From positions 1-5,172 of the forward strand of contig CAZMLU010000090.1 of the NCBI GenBank assembly GCA_964567295.1: a DNA stretch of 5,172 nt, written 5' to 3'. Origin of the DNA: SLJK01 sp964567295. GTDB lineage: Bacteria > Bacillota > Dethiobacteria > DTU022 > UBA8154. Positions 1-5,172 of this stretch are shown one piece after another. Below the pieces are notes generated by a model, which did no database searches, had not been told where the DNA came from, and worked only from the letters and a program-made list of their open reading frames with translations. The translations under genes were made by a program, and so were the position numbers. Positions within the stretch are counted from its first letter, which is position 1; every line of letters begins with the position of its first letter.

Positions 1-1173
1 AAGATTTTTGGTCCTCACCCGGATCAGGCTATGGTAAAAGTAAGAGAAGGCATGGGTAAAGATCAACTGTTTCGGGAAACTGGGCATACAATCGGAGTTT
101 ACAATGCAAATTTTACGGTGGAAGAAGGAGAAATATTTGTGGTCATGGGGCTTTCAGGCAGCGGCAAGTCAACCTTGATCCGCTGCTTGAATCGCCTTTT
201 CGAACCTACCTCGGGCAGAGTTGTTATCGATGGTGAAGATATTACAGCTATGGACTTAAATCATTTACGTGAATTTCGCCGCAATAAACAGGCCATGGTT
301 TTTCAACGTTTTGCTCTCTTGCCTCACCGAACGGTGCTGGAGAACGCGGCTTTTGGGCTGGAGATCCAGGAGAAATCAAAAGAAGAACGGGAAAAAAGAG
401 GACTTGAAGCCCTGGAACTGGTGGGTCTTGGAGAATGGAGAAGCCGCTACCCTGATCAGCTCAGTGGGGGGATGCAGCAGAGGGTAGGATTAGCCCGTTG
501 CCTAGCTGTTGACCCTGAAATCCTTTTTATGGATGAGGCATTCAGTGCCCTGGACCCCCTTATAAGAAGAGAAATGCAGGACGAGTTGTTGGCATTGCAG
601 GAAAAAGTTGGTAAAACAATTGTGTTTATTACTCACGACCTGGATGAAGCCCTAAAGCTGGGTGACCGTGTGGCAATTATGAAGGATGGAGTAACGGTGC
701 AGATAGATACACCGGAAAATATCTTAACCAATCCTTCTGACAATTATGTGGCCAAGTTTGTGGAAGATGTTGACCTGGCCAAGGTGCTTACTGCAGAAGG
801 GGTTATGGTTCCCGTTAAAGCTGTGGCCTATCCCAAGGACGGACCCAGGGTGGTCTTAAGGAAAATGGGAGAAGAAGGGATATCCAGTGTCTTTGTGGTA
901 AACCGTAATCGTCAGCTTCAAGGGTATGTTACTGCTGAGGCAGCTAAGCAGGCGGCTGAAAAGGGAGAACCAGATTTGACTAATGTAATGGAGAAAGATG
1001 TTACCTCTGTCCCTCCAGAAACTACTTTGAATGATCTTTTTGAAACAGCAGCTAACGCTACCATGCCAGTAGCTGTTGTAGATGAAGAAAACCATTTAAA
1101 AGGCATTATTGTAAGAGGCTCCTTGCTGGCCGGGCTGGTTAAGGTTAAGGAGGTTGCAGCAAATGATGGATAA
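1..1173 (+). CDS. opuAA: Glycine betaine/quaternary amine ABC transporter ATP-binding subunit (OpuAA/ProV type), 5'-truncated by window edge
   Basis: This cytoplasmic ATPase powers osmoprotectant uptake. The frame is open from base 1, and its first residues (KIFGPHPDQA) match the conserved KIFG-x-HP segment near the N-terminus of ProV/OpuAA. The true start is therefore probably about a dozen codons upstream, and the ATG at 31 is internal. Counting from base 1, I see Walker A GLSGSGKST (50-58), Q-loop Gln102, signature LSGGMQQR (154-161), Walker B ILFMDE (174-179, catalytic Glu179), D-loop SALD (182-185) and switch His212. Residues from about 260 to 380 form two CBS repeats, typical of osmoregulated OpuA/ProV and thought to sense ionic strength. 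All catalytic motifs are intact. The 390 visible residues plus the missing start would match the usual length of about 400. It overlaps the permease gene and is surely co-transcribed with it. The promoter lies outside the window. Confidence 0.96.
   Translation, partial: KIFGPHPDQAMVKVREGMGKDQLFRETGHTIGVYNANFTVEEGEIFVVMGLSGSGKSTLIRCLNRLFEPTSGRVVIDGEDITAMDLNHLREFRRNKQAMVFQRFALLPHRTVLENAAFGLEIQEKSKEEREKRGLEALELVGLGEWRSRYPDQLSGGMQQRVGLARCLAVDPEILFMDEAFSALDPLIRREMQDELLALQEKVGKTIVFITHDLDEALKLGDRVAIMKDGVTVQIDTPENILTNPSDNYVAKFVEDVDLAKVLTAEGVMVPVKAVAYPKDGPRVVLRKMGEEGISSVFVVNRNRQLQGYVTAEAAKQAAEKGEPDLTNVMEKDVTSVPPETTLNDLFETAANATMPVAVVDEENHLKGIIVRGSLLAGLVKVKEVAANDG
1147..1153 (+). promoter_or_regulatory. 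Ribosome binding site of the permease gene, inside the ATPase coding end
   Basis: AAGGAGG lies within the last codons of the ATPase gene. It is 9 bases before ATG 1163 and 12 before ATG 1166. It touches the in-frame TTG at 1154, which rules that TTG out as a start. The site decides the permease start and suggests translational coupling. Confidence 0.85.
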
Positions 1174-2029
1174 AATTTTAAACCCCATAGACTGGCTGCC
1201 GAGACTCCCCTTGGGTGATGGAGTGGATGCACTTATTGCATGGTTGCGTGCCACTATTGGACTTTTGACCAGGCTTATTTCGGAGTTTTTAGGGTCTTTT
1301 ATGAGTGGTTTTGCCGATATACTTCTTTTTCTTCCTCCTTTTATTCTTATTATTCTTATTGCTCTATTGGCCTGGCGATTTAGTAATTATAAGGTTGCTT
1401 TATTCTCTTTTATTGGGCTAATTCTCATTAACAATATGGAGCTGTGGGAAGCCGCTATAATTACTATAACGATGATTTTGATATCGGTATTAATTTCTAT
1501 TGCTATCGGGTTGCCGGTAGGAATTATTTCCACGCGGAGTGATCTTGTGCATCGTATCGTATGGCCCGTACTGGATTTTATGCAGACCATGCCTGCTTTT
1601 GTTTATTTGATACCTGCTGTCTTTTTTTTCAGGTTAGGTGTGGTTTCGGCAATGATTGCAACGGTGGTCTTTTCTATGCCACCAGTGATACGTCTGACCG
1701 GTTTGGGTATTCGTCTTGTTTCGGAGGAGGCAGTAGAAGCTGCCGCCGCATTTGGTTCTACTGATTGGCAAAAACTCACTAAGGTACAACTTCCTCTTGC
1801 CTTGCCAACCATTATGGCAGGCATTAACCAGTGCATTATGTTGGCTCTATCCATGGTTGTTATTGCGGCTATGATCGGGGCCGGAGGTTTGGGAGCCGTT
1901 GTCTTACGAGGCATCCAACGTTTGGATATAGGGTTAGGATTTGAAAGTGGTTTAGCAGTGGTGATCGTGGCTATTATTCTGGACCGTATTACTCAAAGCA
2001 CCAAACAACAAGGCACATCGGAAGAATAG
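1163..2029 (+). CDS. opuAB: Glycine betaine/quaternary amine ABC transporter permease (OpuAB/ProW type)
   Basis: This integral membrane permease of the MetI/BPD-transport fold forms the channel of the betaine importer. The product is 288 residues, close to the usual OpuAB length of about 280. Start ATG 1163 was chosen because of AAGGAGG 9 bases upstream; ATG 1166 is the next possibility. The N-terminal 50 residues (NPIDWLPRLPLGDGVDALIAWL) resemble the short leading segment of ProW/OpuAB. Hydrophobic segments follow at roughly 52-71, 77-93, 97-119, 140-157, 160-175, 222-248 and 260-274. The cytoplasmic EAA coupling loop that docks on the ATPase is clear: EAAAAFG at 192-198 followed by LPLALP at 210-215. 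The gene overlaps the ATPase end by 11 bases and precedes the binding-protein gene by 41 bases. The order ATPase-permease-lipoprotein with separate subunits matches Bacillus opuA rather than the fused permease-receptor of Lactococcus. Confidence 0.95.
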   Translation: MMDKILNPIDWLPRLPLGDGVDALIAWLRATIGLLTRLISEFLGSFMSGFADILLFLPPFILIILIALLAWRFSNYKVALFSFIGLILINNMELWEAAIITITMILISVLISIAIGLPVGIISTRSDLVHRIVWPVLDFMQTMPAFVYLIPAVFFFRLGVVSAMIATVVFSMPPVIRLTGLGIRLVSEEAVEAAAAFGSTDWQKLTKVQLPLALPTIMAGINQCIMLALSMVVIAAMIGAGGLGAVVLRGIQRLDIGLGFESGLAVVIVAIILDRITQSTKQQGTSEE

Positions 2030-2058
2030 TAGCCCTATCATAAATAAAAATTTAAATT

Positions 2059-2065
2059 GGAGGGG
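2059..2065 (+). promoter_or_regulatory. Ribosome binding site deciding the TTG start of opuAC
   Basis: GGAGGGG, with its GGAGG core 7 bases before TTG 2071. No ATG is available before the lipobox, so this strong site supports TTG as the start. It sits in the 41-base gap after the permease stop; no terminator or separate promoter is evident in that gap. Confidence 0.8.
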
Positions 2066-2070
2066 TTAAT

Positions 2071-2949
2071 TTGTTTAAAGGAAAGTTATTGGCGGTAACG
2101 TTTGTGTTGGTAGTGGTATTTGCTTTTGGTCTGATGGGGTGTGGGCCTGCTGACCCAGATGAGCAAACTATCAGTGATATTACGGGAATCGACCCTGGTG
2201 CCGGTATCATGGCGGCCACTGAAGATGCCATGGAGGCTTATGATCTGCAAGTTGGTTTGATAGAGGGCAGTGACGCAGCCATGACCGCTGAGTTGGACTC
2301 GGCTATCGCCAACGAAGAGTGGGTAATCGTAACCGGCTGGGCACCACACTGGAAGTTTGCGGAGTGGGATATGAAATTTCTGGAGGACCCCGACGAGGTC
2401 TACGGGGGAGAAGAGTATATTGCCACTGTGGCCCGCCAGGGACTGGCAGACGATCATCCTGAAGTCCATGAGTTCTTACAGAATTTTTCTTGGGGCGATG
2501 ATGAAATAGGTGAAGTAATGGCCATGAATACCGAAGATGATGATTTTACAGGCAATGCGGATGCTTGGATCGCAGATAACCGCGATTTAGTAGATGGCTG
2601 GGTTCCTGACGGCCTTGCAGGAGACGGGGAAGAATTGGAAATCCTTTATGTGGAATGGGAATGTGCCCTTGCAAGTACTCATGTCGCAGCAGCCATCTTG
2701 CGCGAAGCTGGATATGAGGTAGACATTACAGCTGTGGATGCCGGAGTAATGTGGTCTTCCATAGCCGAAGGCGATGCTGATTTTATGACTACTGCCTGGC
2801 TACCCGGAACACATGAGGCATACAATGATGAATTTGGTGATGAGGTTGATGAAGTTGCCACTAATTATGAAGGGGCCCGTATTGGCCTTGTAGTCCCAGC
2901 ATATATGCCCATTGATTCCATTCCTGAGATTAACGATTACGCTGACTAA
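2071..2949 (+). CDS. opuAC: Glycine betaine-binding lipoprotein of the OpuA-type importer (OpuAC)
   Basis: This is the extracytoplasmic substrate receptor, 292 residues against 293 in B. subtilis OpuAC. TTG start: the signal peptide is MFKGK, then a hydrophobic stretch at 6-20, then lipobox LMGC with Cys24 as the lipidated residue. The mature start ISDITGIDPGAGIM aligns with the OpuAC start IIGIDPGSGIM. Three tryptophans that form the betaine cage in B. subtilis OpuAC have direct counterparts: Trp90 in TGWAPHW, Trp196 in VEWECALAST and Trp243 in TAWLPGTH. His248 corresponds to the pocket histidine. Substrate is therefore probably glycine betaine or a close analogue such as proline betaine or DMSP. 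The mature protein is strikingly acidic: by hand count about 65 Asp/Glu against 2 Lys and 4 Arg. This is unlike the Lys-rich Bacillus protein and suggests a saline or alkaline exterior. It is the last gene of the operon and is followed by a strong hairpin terminator. Confidence 0.96.
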   Translation: MFKGKLLAVTFVLVVVFAFGLMGCGPADPDEQTISDITGIDPGAGIMAATEDAMEAYDLQVGLIEGSDAAMTAELDSAIANEEWVIVTGWAPHWKFAEWDMKFLEDPDEVYGGEEYIATVARQGLADDHPEVHEFLQNFSWGDDEIGEVMAMNTEDDDFTGNADAWIADNRDLVDGWVPDGLAGDGEELEILYVEWECALASTHVAAAILREAGYEVDITAVDAGVMWSSIAEGDADFMTTAWLPGTHEAYNDEFGDEVDEVATNYEGARIGLVVPAYMPIDSIPEINDYAD

Positions 2950-2996
2950 GGAATATGTTGGTAGCACGTTCAAGCAATATATTCTCTTGGATTTTT

Positions 2997-3044
2997 AATA
3001 AAGGGGCTGATCCACACTCCAAGTTGTGGGTCAGCCCCTTTATT
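2997..3044. terminator. Bidirectional intrinsic terminator between convergent genes
   Basis: A near-perfect inverted repeat: the left arm 2997-3016 pairs with 3025-3044. It has 14 uninterrupted pairs (AATAAAGGGGCTGA with its complement), then a G-U pair and five more pairs, around an 8-base loop. The GC-rich core is flanked by AATAAA on the left and TTTATT on the right, so either transcript ends the stem in a U-rich run. It lies 47 bases after the opuAC stop and 48 bases beyond the stop of the minus-strand radical SAM gene, which is the expected place for a shared terminator. Confidence 0.88.
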
Positions 3045-3092
3045 AAGTAAATAAGGAAGATGATTCATTTATTAGGATTATAGTTACTGCTA

Positions 3093-4865
3093 CTATCTTT
3101 TGTTTGGGAACAATTCAAATCTTGGAACCTTCAGGGCATAGCGTTTTAAAAGAGAATGTCTTTCGTTATTCTCTTGGTACACCAGTTGCAATCGTCGGGA
3201 GCGCCTTCCAAGCTTCTCCAAAAAGCGTGAGAATGAATGCGCATATTTCTCTGATATAAAATGCAATTCTTCAGTATTTATTACCAGGTGAAAGCAATGC
3301 CGCGGTAAAATATTTTTAAGGGAACGTTTTAACTCTTTCAAGGTAAAGTGATTTAAAAGCCCACGAATTTGCAGATAGAAGACGCCGTTTTTTTCAGTGA
3401 GGTATATTTTAAGGTAGTTACTCATGTCTTCTGCTTTTGCTGAAACATGTCCTTTGCTATCATTAATGTGGCAGTCAAGCAAGTGCACCGCCTTGTTACT
3501 GCCTTGCTGAAGGCTTTGTAGTATCTGGTCATACCAACGGTTTTGCTTGTTAAAACGTTTCACCATGAGCCAACCCAGCCCACGGTAAAAGGTTGAGCCC
3601 CACCCGGTATAAAAGGTGTTCTGAAAAACGTTTCGCAGCGCATAAAATTTCTTGAAAGCAGCAAACGTTTCTTCCTGTAATTCTTCAGCAGTCATCAGCG
3701 CCGGTTGGAAAACTGCATGATGTCCGTCGTAAAGTTCCCATTCTTTGGTAAGAAACCTTCCCTCTTCATCTAGCTTGTTGAATAGGGGCGTTCCCGGCAG
3801 GGGAGTGAGCATCAAGAACTGTACCGTATCGATACGTGTTTCCAGGGCAAAGTCAACAGTTTCCCTGATGGTCTTTACAGTATCAGAATCACTGCCGAAA
3901 ACAAACATACCATGCACTCTTATTCTGTAGCGATGAAATAGTTCTATAGATTCCCTAATCTCCTCTACAGTTTGCTTTTTATTATAAGCTTCAAGGGTAG
4001 CAGGGTTTATGGATTCCAGACCCACATAAACCATATCGCCCCCGGTACGCTGCATGAGATCCAAAAATTCATGATCCTTAGCCGCTTCTACACGCACCTG
4101 AGCACCCCAGCTTTTCAACCTGATATTTTTATCGATCATTTTTTGCAATAATTCTTTTGTATGCTTTAAGTCTGCGGTAAAATTGTCATCGCAAAAGAAG
4201 ATGCTTTTTCCTTGATATTGGGAAAGTTCTTGTAGAACATTATCTGTGCTGCGAAAGCGGTATTTCCTTCCGAACATCAGCGTTACACTACAGAAAGTAC
4301 AATTAAAAGGACACCCCCGTGAAGTCATAACGGGAATGGCCATTGAGGGTTTGCCCTGGGCAAAAAGGGAGAGATCGGGGAAGGGTTGTTCATCAAGTAC
4401 CACAGGGTTGTTACTGCAAGGATTATGGACAATTTTTTCTCCATTACGAAAAGAAACACCTGGGATATCGATGGGGATTTTTTGAGCGGATAGGCAATCT
4501 ACAAGGGGTAAAAAATGGTTATCGGCTTCGCCTCTTACTACATGGTCACAGTACTGCAGTGCCTCTTCAGGCATGAAAGTGGCATGTATTCCCCCTATGA
4601 CTACCGGAACTCCCTGAGCACGAAGGTAGCCGGCGATCTTGTAAGTTTCCTGGCAGGTCGAAGTGGTGGTGGAAATACCTACCAGGTCAGCCTGAAGTAT
4701 GTTTTTCCAGGGAAGATTTGTTATGGGGGCCATGTAAAGAACAGGATCGTAACCCGCGGCCTTTAATCTGGTTCCTAAAAGCGGAAGTCCTAGTCGGGGC
4801 ATACGCGTAGCACTGTAAACATGACCTTTTTTTGTTTTAGGTTCAATTAAAACAATTTTTTTCAT
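3093..4865 (-). CDS. B12-binding-domain radical SAM protein with C-terminal STAS-like domain
   Basis: The product is 590 residues. Start ATG 4865 was chosen because AGGAG lies 9 bases upstream and MKKIVLIEP begins the usual first beta strand of the family. Residues about 1-130 form a Rossmann-like cobalamin-binding fold with GGIHATFMPEEAL (91-103) and VRGEAD (110-115). The classical DxHxxG cobalamin motif is absent, as in many relatives. The radical SAM core has CPFNCTFC, with Cys185, Cys189 and Cys192 for the 4Fe-4S cluster. Family motifs follow: DDNFT (226-230), GLESIN (282-287) and PLPGTPLF (355-362). A tail to about 460 resembles the DUF4070-type region of this class. Residues about 483-590 look like an added STAS domain. 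Such enzymes often methylate or rearrange unactivated carbons, but the substrate here cannot be told. The gene is monocistronic in view and convergent with opuAC. I am confident of the radical SAM class, moderately so of the STAS segment, and ignorant of the pathway. Confidence 0.93.
   Translation of the reverse strand: MKKIVLIEPKTKKGHVYSATRMPRLGLPLLGTRLKAAGYDPVLYMAPITNLPWKNILQADLVGISTTTSTCQETYKIAGYLRAQGVPVVIGGIHATFMPEEALQYCDHVVRGEADNHFLPLVDCLSAQKIPIDIPGVSFRNGEKIVHNPCSNNPVVLDEQPFPDLSLFAQGKPSMAIPVMTSRGCPFNCTFCSVTLMFGRKYRFRSTDNVLQELSQYQGKSIFFCDDNFTADLKHTKELLQKMIDKNIRLKSWGAQVRVEAAKDHEFLDLMQRTGGDMVYVGLESINPATLEAYNKKQTVEEIRESIELFHRYRIRVHGMFVFGSDSDTVKTIRETVDFALETRIDTVQFLMLTPLPGTPLFNKLDEEGRFLTKEWELYDGHHAVFQPALMTAEELQEETFAAFKKFYALRNVFQNTFYTGWGSTFYRGLGWLMVKRFNKQNRWYDQILQSLQQGSNKAVHLLDCHINDSKGHVSAKAEDMSNYLKIYLTEKNGVFYLQIRGLLNHFTLKELKRSLKNILPRHCFHLVINTEELHFISEKYAHSFSRFLEKLGRRSRRLQLVYQENNERHSLLKRYALKVPRFELFPNKR
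3096..3419 (-). other. STAS-like C-terminal domain of the radical SAM protein
   Basis: This covers about residues 483-590 of the 590-residue product. The pattern follows STAS/SpoIIAA domains: a strand pair ending in GVFYLQIRGLL (494-504), a helix LKELKRSLKNIL, a strand HLVINTEELHFIS (526-538), a helix SFSRFLEKLGRR, a strand RLQLVYQ (558-564), and a last helix RHSLLKRYAL. At the place of the SpoIIAA DSSG loop the sequence is S538-E539-K540-Y541. The usual phosphorylated serine is therefore not conserved, and a phospho-switch of the SpoIIAA kind is unlikely. The assignment is by eye from pattern alone. Confidence 0.55.
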
Positions 4866-4873
4866 ATTAAACC

Positions 4874-4880
4874 ACTCCTG
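4874..4880 (-). promoter_or_regulatory. Ribosome binding site of the radical SAM gene
   Basis: Read on the minus strand this is CAGGAGT, with AGGAG ending 9 bases before ATG 4865. It supports that ATG over the in-frame TTG at 4904, which would add 13 residues (MQTFYFFKQEWFN) and has no comparable site. Confidence 0.8.
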
Positions 4881-4938
4881 TTTAAAAAAATAAAATGTTT
4901 GCAACGTATTTTAAAAATGGCGAAATGCCTTTTCTACT

Positions 4939-4944
4939 ATTATA
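4939..4944 (-). promoter_or_regulatory. Putative -10 element for the radical SAM gene
   Basis: A perfect TATAAT on the minus strand lies about 73 bases before ATG 4865 and would give a leader of roughly 65-70 bases. No good -35 hexamer sits 16-18 bases upstream (TGTTAT at 17), and the extended -10 is only partial (CG instead of TG). The call therefore rests on the -10 and its position. Confidence 0.4.
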
Positions 4945-4955
4945 ACGAATTTTGT

Positions 4956-4985
4956 TTGAAAATAACATGACTTTTTCAATATAAG
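4956..4985 (+). promoter_or_regulatory. Putative plus-strand promoter pointing to the right edge
   Basis: TTGAAA at 4956-4961 and TATAAG at 4980-4985 are separated by 18 bases, each one mismatch from the sigma-A consensus. A second -10-like TATAAT lies at 4998-5003 but has a poor -35. Such matches arise easily in AT-rich DNA. The location upstream of AAGGAG-like sites and an open frame gives modest support for a divergent transcript. Confidence 0.35.
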
Positions 4986-5053
4986 TACTATAAATAATAT
5001 AATAAGAATACAGGTTATGAAGGAGAAGGATTATTTTTATAAAAGGAGAAAAT

Positions 5054-5073
5054 ATAACATAACATAACATAAC
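5054..5073 (+). repeat. Tandem pentanucleotide repeat, four copies of ATAAC
   Basis: Four exact uninterrupted copies of ATAAC lie directly after the AAGGAG-like site at 5043-5048 and just before an open reading frame. Every reading frame through the repeat meets TAA, so it is not coding. As a 5-base unit, changes in copy number would alter spacing between upstream signals and the downstream frame. Confidence 0.85.
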
Positions 5074-5172
5074 AAAAGTAAAAGTTTTAAAATCATTACT
5101 TAGACAAGATGAAGCTTCGTTTTACCACTGGATGGATGCAACTGGTAGGGATTTATTTTATGGATATTTTTT
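5063..5172 (+). CDS. Possible 5' end of an unrecognised gene running off the window, no normal start codon seen
   Basis: After TAA at 5060-5062 the frame stays open to the window end. It reads VKVLKSLLRQDEASFYHW from 5078, then MDATGRDLFYGYF. The mix of charged and aromatic residues looks protein-like, but I do not recognise the family. No ATG, GTG or TTG occurs in this frame before ATG 5132, and neither AAGGAG-like site upstream is placed to serve one. A second frame starting at ATG 5109 (MKLRFTTGWMQLVGIYFMDIF) is also open but has no ribosome binding site. It may be a gene with an unusual start, a decayed gene, or chance. Confidence 0.25.

Larger units (their letters stand above)
4866..5172. 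other. AT-rich intergenic spacer with possible divergent promoters
   Basis: This stretch is strongly AT-rich compared with the genes on its left. I see no tRNA or rRNA and no convincing complete gene. It holds the leader and ribosome binding site of the radical SAM gene, a minus-strand TATAAT, a candidate plus-strand promoter, two AAGGAG-like sites at 5020-5025 and 5043-5048, four ATAAC units, and an open frame running off the right edge. Confidence 0.6.

Noticed and set aside
31..33. ATG as start of the ATPase gene
   Set aside because: The frame is open upstream to base 1 and encodes the conserved KIFGPHP segment of ProV/OpuAA, so this ATG is internal and the gene is truncated by the window.
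1154..1156. TTG as start of the permease
   Set aside because: It directly abuts AAGGAGG with no spacing; ATG 1163 is placed 9 bases after it.
918..1232. Minus-strand open frames across the CBS region of the ATPase and the permease start
   Set aside because: They are antisense to conserved coding sequence, have no recognisable motifs, and are treated as shadows.
2951..2996. Weak hairpin (GAATATGTTG with CAATATATTC) followed by five T
   Set aside because: The stem is AT-rich with a 14-base loop, and the T run is 7 bases away. The much stronger hairpin at 2997-3044 explains termination.
3060..3083. Seven-codon open frame after AAGGA
   Set aside because: It is too short and lies just past the terminator; it is probably chance.
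4246..4766. Overlapping + strand open frames inside the radical SAM gene
   Set aside because: They lie antisense to a gene with strong conserved motifs and show no family features or start signals of their own.
4902..4904. TTG as start of the radical SAM protein
   Set aside because: There is no ribosome binding site before it, and the extra 13 residues precede the normal family N-terminus at ATG 4865.
5017..5067. Sixteen-residue frame MKEKDYFYKRRKYNIT that could be a leader peptide
   Set aside because: There is no properly spaced ribosome binding site, and it ends inside the ATAAC repeat. No attenuation-type hairpin follows within view.
4882..5070. 62-residue minus-strand frame rich in Ile, Tyr and Leu
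   Set aside because: The composition is what AT-rich spacer DNA gives by chance, and it overlaps the leader and start of the radical SAM gene.

Overview
The window carries most of a compatible-solute ABC importer operon on the + strand. This is followed by a convergent gene for a B12-binding radical SAM protein on the - strand, and then by an AT-rich spacer at the right edge. The sequence points to a low-to-moderate GC Firmicute: strong AGGAGG-type ribosome binding sites, one TTG start, and an OpuA-type importer with separate ATPase, permease and lipoprotein subunits as in Bacillus. The exported binding protein is extremely acidic (about 65 Asp/Glu against 6 Lys/Arg by hand count in the mature part). 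That fits a haloalkaliphilic or halophilic anaerobe, but the assignment is inference and no species is claimed.

Layout: 1-1173 is the ATPase OpuAA/ProV, with its first few residues cut off by the window edge. 1163-2029 is the permease OpuAB/ProW, whose start overlaps the ATPase end. 2071-2949 is the lipoprotein OpuAC, with an intact predicted betaine-binding aromatic box. Two further elements lie in 2950-3092, a gap between convergent genes, where a long hairpin at 2997-3044 looks like a bidirectional terminator. 3093-4865 (minus) encodes a 590-residue protein: an N-terminal cobalamin-binding-like fold, a radical SAM core with CxxxCxxC, and a C-terminal segment that I read as a degenerate STAS domain. 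4866-5172 is AT-rich and holds a putative - strand promoter, a putative + strand promoter, four tandem ATAAC units and the possible beginning of another + strand reading frame that lacks a normal start codon.

The three + strand genes form one importer. OpuAC, anchored outside the membrane, captures glycine betaine or a similar quaternary amine and hands it to OpuAB, and OpuAA hydrolyses ATP to drive uptake; its paired CBS domains are the likely osmotic or ionic-strength sensor. The radical SAM gene is convergent, lies beyond the terminator and shows no sign of belonging to the same pathway. I did not find a clear multi-gene novel system. The observations most worth checking are the radical SAM plus STAS-like fusion, the extreme acidity of OpuAC, and the repeat and start-less frame at the right edge.
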